The notes under the pieces are model-generated. The model did no database searches. It saw only the letters and a program-made list of their open reading frames with translations, and was not told the DNA's origin. A program made the position numbers and the translations under genes. Shown here one piece after another: positions 14,675 to 16,670 of a DNA stretch of 16,670 nucleotides. Within the stretch, counting starts at the first letter, position 1; each line of letters opens with the position of its first letter. Source of the DNA: JAZDOH01 sp043798815 (GTDB lineage Bacteria; Patescibacteriota; Gracilibacteria; UM-FILTER-43-11); NCBI GenBank assembly GCA_043798815.1, contig JAZDOH010000102.1:1-16670 (forward strand). The letters are read 5' to 3'.

Positions 14675-14708
14675 AAAAAACCCTTCGTCTTAGTGTGGAG
14701 GGTTTTTT
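14675..14708. terminator. Bidirectional intrinsic terminator
   Basis: AAAAAACCCT (14675-14684) pairs with AGGGTTTTTT (14699-14708) around a 14-base loop. Read on plus it ends in T6 and stops the 14273 gene; read on minus it also ends in T6 and stops the tRNA-Ala transcript. Confidence 0.85.
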
Positions 14709-14710
14709 AG

Positions 14711-14787
14711 TGGTGGAGTTGAGGGGATTCGAACCCCTGACCTCCTGCTTGCAAAGCAGGCGCTCTAACCAGCTGAGCTACAACCCC
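14711..14787 (-). tRNA. tRNA-Ala (anticodon UGC)
   Basis: 77 nt including encoded CCA. Acceptor GGGGUUG pairs with CAACUCC and contains the G3-U70 pair that marks alanine tRNAs. The D arm has AGCUCAGCUGGUUAGAGC, the anticodon stem CCUGC/GCAGG carries loop UUUGCAA with anticodon UGC, and the T arm reads GGGGUUCGAAUCCCC. The 3' end is A-CCA. It has its own promoter and terminator. In many bacteria this tRNA sits in the 16S-23S spacer; here it lies ~1.1 kb upstream of 23S on the same strand, with two protein genes between. Confidence 0.98.
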
Positions 14788-14800
14788 ATGATCAAAGGGA

Positions 14801-14829
14801 TATTAACGAATTAGGTTGATTCTCGTCAA
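14801..14829 (-). promoter_or_regulatory. tRNA-Ala promoter
   Basis: Minus strand TTGACG (14824-14829), 17-base spacer, TTAATA (14801-14806); predicted start ~7 bases before the tRNA. Its -35 is 5 bp from the -35 of the divergent transpeptidase promoter. Confidence 0.55.
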
Positions 14830-14834
14830 CGACA

Positions 14835-14863
14835 TTGACAAACGGCATCAAATCAAATAGAAT
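14835..14863 (+). promoter_or_regulatory. Promoter of the L,D-transpeptidase gene
   Basis: TTGACA (14835-14840), 17-base spacer, TAGAAT (14858-14863). One of the best consensus matches in the window; start near 14870, leader ~23 bases. Confidence 0.75.
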
Positions 14864-14892
14864 CACTTACTTTCATTAATTTGACTCTTTTG

Positions 14893-15801
14893 ATGCGCTT
14901 TTCTTTTTTACGCGGAGCCTTTGTGGTGGCAGTCATCATTCTGTCATTGGGAACCCCCTTCGCTCGAGCGGAGGAAAATGAATGGATTAGAATAACGGCA
15001 AAAACGACAGAGGTGCGAAGCAACCCAGACTTAAAATCCAAAAGTCTTTTTACTCTGTACGAAGGTATGCAGGTGCCATTTGATGAAGTCAAAGTCACTC
15101 CGGAAGGATTTTGGTATTCTTTTAAAATTAGAAAATCGACGTACTGGATCCAAGGCGAAATCAATGGTGAATTCCAATTCAAAAGAGTAACGGAGGAATT
15201 GCCACGCATCATCGACAGTTATGGAATTTTAAATCAACCTCATCGCTTTGTGGCAAAGCTCGTAAAATATTCAAGTGCAGCCGAAGGACGGCTGGAAACC
15301 TATGAAAAAATAGAAGGGGAATACGTGCTCAGCAACGTGTACCCGGTCACCTACCGGCGCGAAGGAAAGAAGACGGATTATGCAGACTTGCGCACCGTGG
15401 GTGGGCCAGTGATTCGTTATATGTATCGCACCATGCAAACCGGCATGAAGGGGCGAGATCAAAGCGAACGCGAGTTCGGAGCTTTTAAAATCAGTTACCC
15501 CATGCCGCACGACGCGTTGCCGCATTTTTTGGAAGGGCGCATGGGATTCGCGAGCTACAACATGATTCCTGTGATCAACTGGTTGAACGACCTCTTAATC
15601 CCCCACCCACACAGCCTGATGGGTGCGGACATTTTGATTCACACCGCCCGCAAAGGATCCCGCGGTTGTATAAATGTGGAAAATGAACAAATGAGCATGC
15701 TCTACTACGACGATTTGGCCGCAGAAAATGACCACGAAATCATTCCATTAGTGATTTACGATGAAAATGTGGAAACACCATCGATAGGAGAATTCTTTTA
15801 G
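14893..15801 (+). CDS. Secreted L,D-transpeptidase (YkuD) with N-terminal SH3-like domain
   Basis: 302 aa from ATG 14893; an in-frame TTG four codons upstream is an unlikely start. Residues 1-26 form a signal peptide (FLRGAFVVAVIILSLGTPFARA, cleavage after ARA). Residues ~30-90 resemble a bacterial SH3 domain (ITAKTTEVRSNPD, GFWYSFKI, YWIQGEI). The C-terminal half is a YkuD domain, with VTYRREGKKTDYADLRTVGG before the active site HTARKGSRGC (His250, Cys259 nucleophile in SRGC). These enzymes form 3-3 peptidoglycan cross-links or attach proteins to the wall; SH3 domains often bind the wall. The TIHG-like His is HT instead of the common HG. Own promoter; a weak hairpin CTCT/AGAG (15822-15833) with a T-run follows. 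It indicates a peptidoglycan wall. Confidence 0.9.
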   Translation: MRFSFLRGAFVVAVIILSLGTPFARAEENEWIRITAKTTEVRSNPDLKSKSLFTLYEGMQVPFDEVKVTPEGFWYSFKIRKSTYWIQGEINGEFQFKRVTEELPRIIDSYGILNQPHRFVAKLVKYSSAAEGRLETYEKIEGEYVLSNVYPVTYRREGKKTDYADLRTVGGPVIRYMYRTMQTGMKGRDQSEREFGAFKISYPMPHDALPHFLEGRMGFASYNMIPVINWLNDLLIPHPHSLMGADILIHTARKGSRGCINVENEQMSMLYYDDLAAENDHEIIPLVIYDENVETPSIGEFF

Positions 15802-15836
15802 TGACCAGATCAAGATTTCAACTCTGAACAGAGAGA

Positions 15837-15865
15837 TTGATTTTTCATGGTATTTATGATAGAAT
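15837..15865 (+). promoter_or_regulatory. Promoter of the NHL-repeat gene
   Basis: TTGATT (15837-15842), 17-base spacer, TAGAAT (15860-15865) preceded by TGA (extended -10). Predicted start near 15872, with a ~22 base leader and no Shine-Dalgarno sequence. Confidence 0.65.
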
Positions 15866-15893
15866 ATTAAGACAAATATTAATTAAAATTAAT

Positions 15894-16670
15894 ATGCTTA
15901 ATATGCCTAAAATTTCTAAAAAACAATACCCATTGCTCTTAACCCTTGTAATTTCCATCCTATTGCTCGGGCTTTCTTCTATTGCCATTGTAAAAGCTTT
16001 TATTAGTAACGGAGGGAATGCTACAGATGTAATTGGCCAGACAGATGTAGATACAGGTCTAATTACTTATACTAAACATGGTGCAAATAATGGGCCAAAA
16101 AATAATGGTTTTGATTCAGCTAGTTATATTGCTATTGATACAACTAATCATCGCCTTTTTGTGTCAGATTATGAAAACAATCGTGTATTAGTTTTTAATT
16201 TAACTGTTGGCAATACATTACCTGACTATGTAGCTGATAATGTTTTAGGACAAATTGATTTTACAAGTGGTAATAATAGTTTAACTCAAAGCACATTTAA
16301 TAGGCCTCAAGGTTTAGCTTATGACAGTACGGGAAATCGTCTTTTCGTTGCGGATTCTGAAAATAATCGAGTATTAGTTTTTAATTTGACTGATGGCATT
16401 ACTAATGGCGAAGCCGCTATGAATGTTTTAGGGGCAAGTAGTTTTACCAGTTGGGGTGGAGGCATTACTCAGAGTAAGTTTTACCTTACAGGGTTAACTT
16501 ATGATGGCGTGAGCGGCCGACTTTTTGTAGCAGATAATATAGGCGCTCGTGTGCTGGTTTTTGATGTCGCTAGCATTACAGATGGTGAAAATGCGGTGAA
16601 TGTTTTAGGGCAGATTGATTTTACTAGTCTAGGTGTAGCAACTACACAGAATAAATTAAATGAACCAAAT
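15894..16670 (+). CDS. Exported NHL/beta-propeller repeat protein (N-terminal part; runs off the right edge)
   Basis: 259 codons open to the window end, from ATG 15894 (a second in-frame ATG is at 15903). Residues 11-34 are a signal anchor or signal peptide (YPLLLTLVISILLLGLSSIA). Then come repeats of about 60 aa: RLFVSDYENNRVLVFNL (87-103), RLFVADSENNRVLVFNL (149-165) and RLFVADNIGARVLVFDV (209-225), separated by VLGQIDFTS or VLGASSFTS segments (117, 178, 237). This is the NHL/SMP-30-like propeller pattern, normally six blades, so the protein probably continues at least three more. Such exported propellers bind ligands or partners outside the cell. The gene is clearly more AT-rich than most of the window, using codons such as AAT, TTA and GTT heavily. 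Confidence 0.85.
   Translation, partial: MLNMPKISKKQYPLLLTLVISILLLGLSSIAIVKAFISNGGNATDVIGQTDVDTGLITYTKHGANNGPKNNGFDSASYIAIDTTNHRLFVSDYENNRVLVFNLTVGNTLPDYVADNVLGQIDFTSGNNSLTQSTFNRPQGLAYDSTGNRLFVADSENNRVLVFNLTDGITNGEAAMNVLGASSFTSWGGGITQSKFYLTGLTYDGVSGRLFVADNIGARVLVFDVASITDGENAVNVLGQIDFTSLGVATTQNKLNEPN

Noticed and set aside
14881..14892. TTG start for the L,D-transpeptidase
   Set aside because: An ATG four codons later gives a normal signal peptide; neither has an SD sequence.

Overview
The window looks like chromosomal DNA from a bacterium of the Candidate Phyla Radiation (Patescibacteria), possibly a Peregrinibacteria-like lineage. That is inference from gene content: a stand-alone 5'-3' exonuclease without a polymerase, a small pilin-like TM protein of a type common in these genomes, an archaeal-type NMN adenylyltransferase, a two-OB-fold SSB, a 23S rRNA interrupted by a protein-coding intervening sequence, SLH and NHL surface proteins, and very short intergenic regions. 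No 16S rRNA or other marker in the window fixes the lineage.

Left part (1-9800): a partial SLH-domain protein; a PolA-type 5'-3' exonuclease divergent from a half-size glycogen-synthase-like protein that lacks the catalytic residues; an operon rpsP - khpA - small pilin-like membrane protein; a GT4 glycosyltransferase with a DUF721 gene overlapping its end; an unknown single-pass membrane protein followed by nadM; an O-antigen-ligase-type polytopic protein; a KsgA/Erm-type rRNA adenine methyltransferase; an imperfect palindrome; a two-domain SSB; and an unknown polytopic membrane protein. The glycosyltransferase, the ligase-like protein and, further right, the L,D-transpeptidase suggest work on the cell envelope and surface glycans.

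Middle (9800-13950): 5S and 23S rRNA genes on the minus strand, transcribed 23S to 5S, with perfect or near-perfect precursor stems around each. No 16S gene lies upstream of the 23S, so the rRNA genes are unlinked here. The 23S contains a ~550 bp intervening sequence bounded by a 24 bp near-perfect inverted repeat and coding in the sense direction for a four-helix-bundle (23S IVP) protein. A small extra hairpin sits at what I read as helix 45. The 23S leader holds a promoter candidate, a hairpin with a T-tract that competes with an alternative stem, and a boxA-like element.

Right part (13950-16670): two small divergent membrane proteins, a bidirectional terminator, tRNA-Ala(UGC), a secreted SH3-like plus L,D-transpeptidase protein, and the start of an AT-rich exported NHL/beta-propeller protein that runs off the window.

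Regulation: several divergent gene pairs share very compact promoters with TATAATA cores, some with extended -10 TGN motifs, close to the start codons. Several mRNAs are probably leaderless or nearly so, and Shine-Dalgarno sequences are largely absent.
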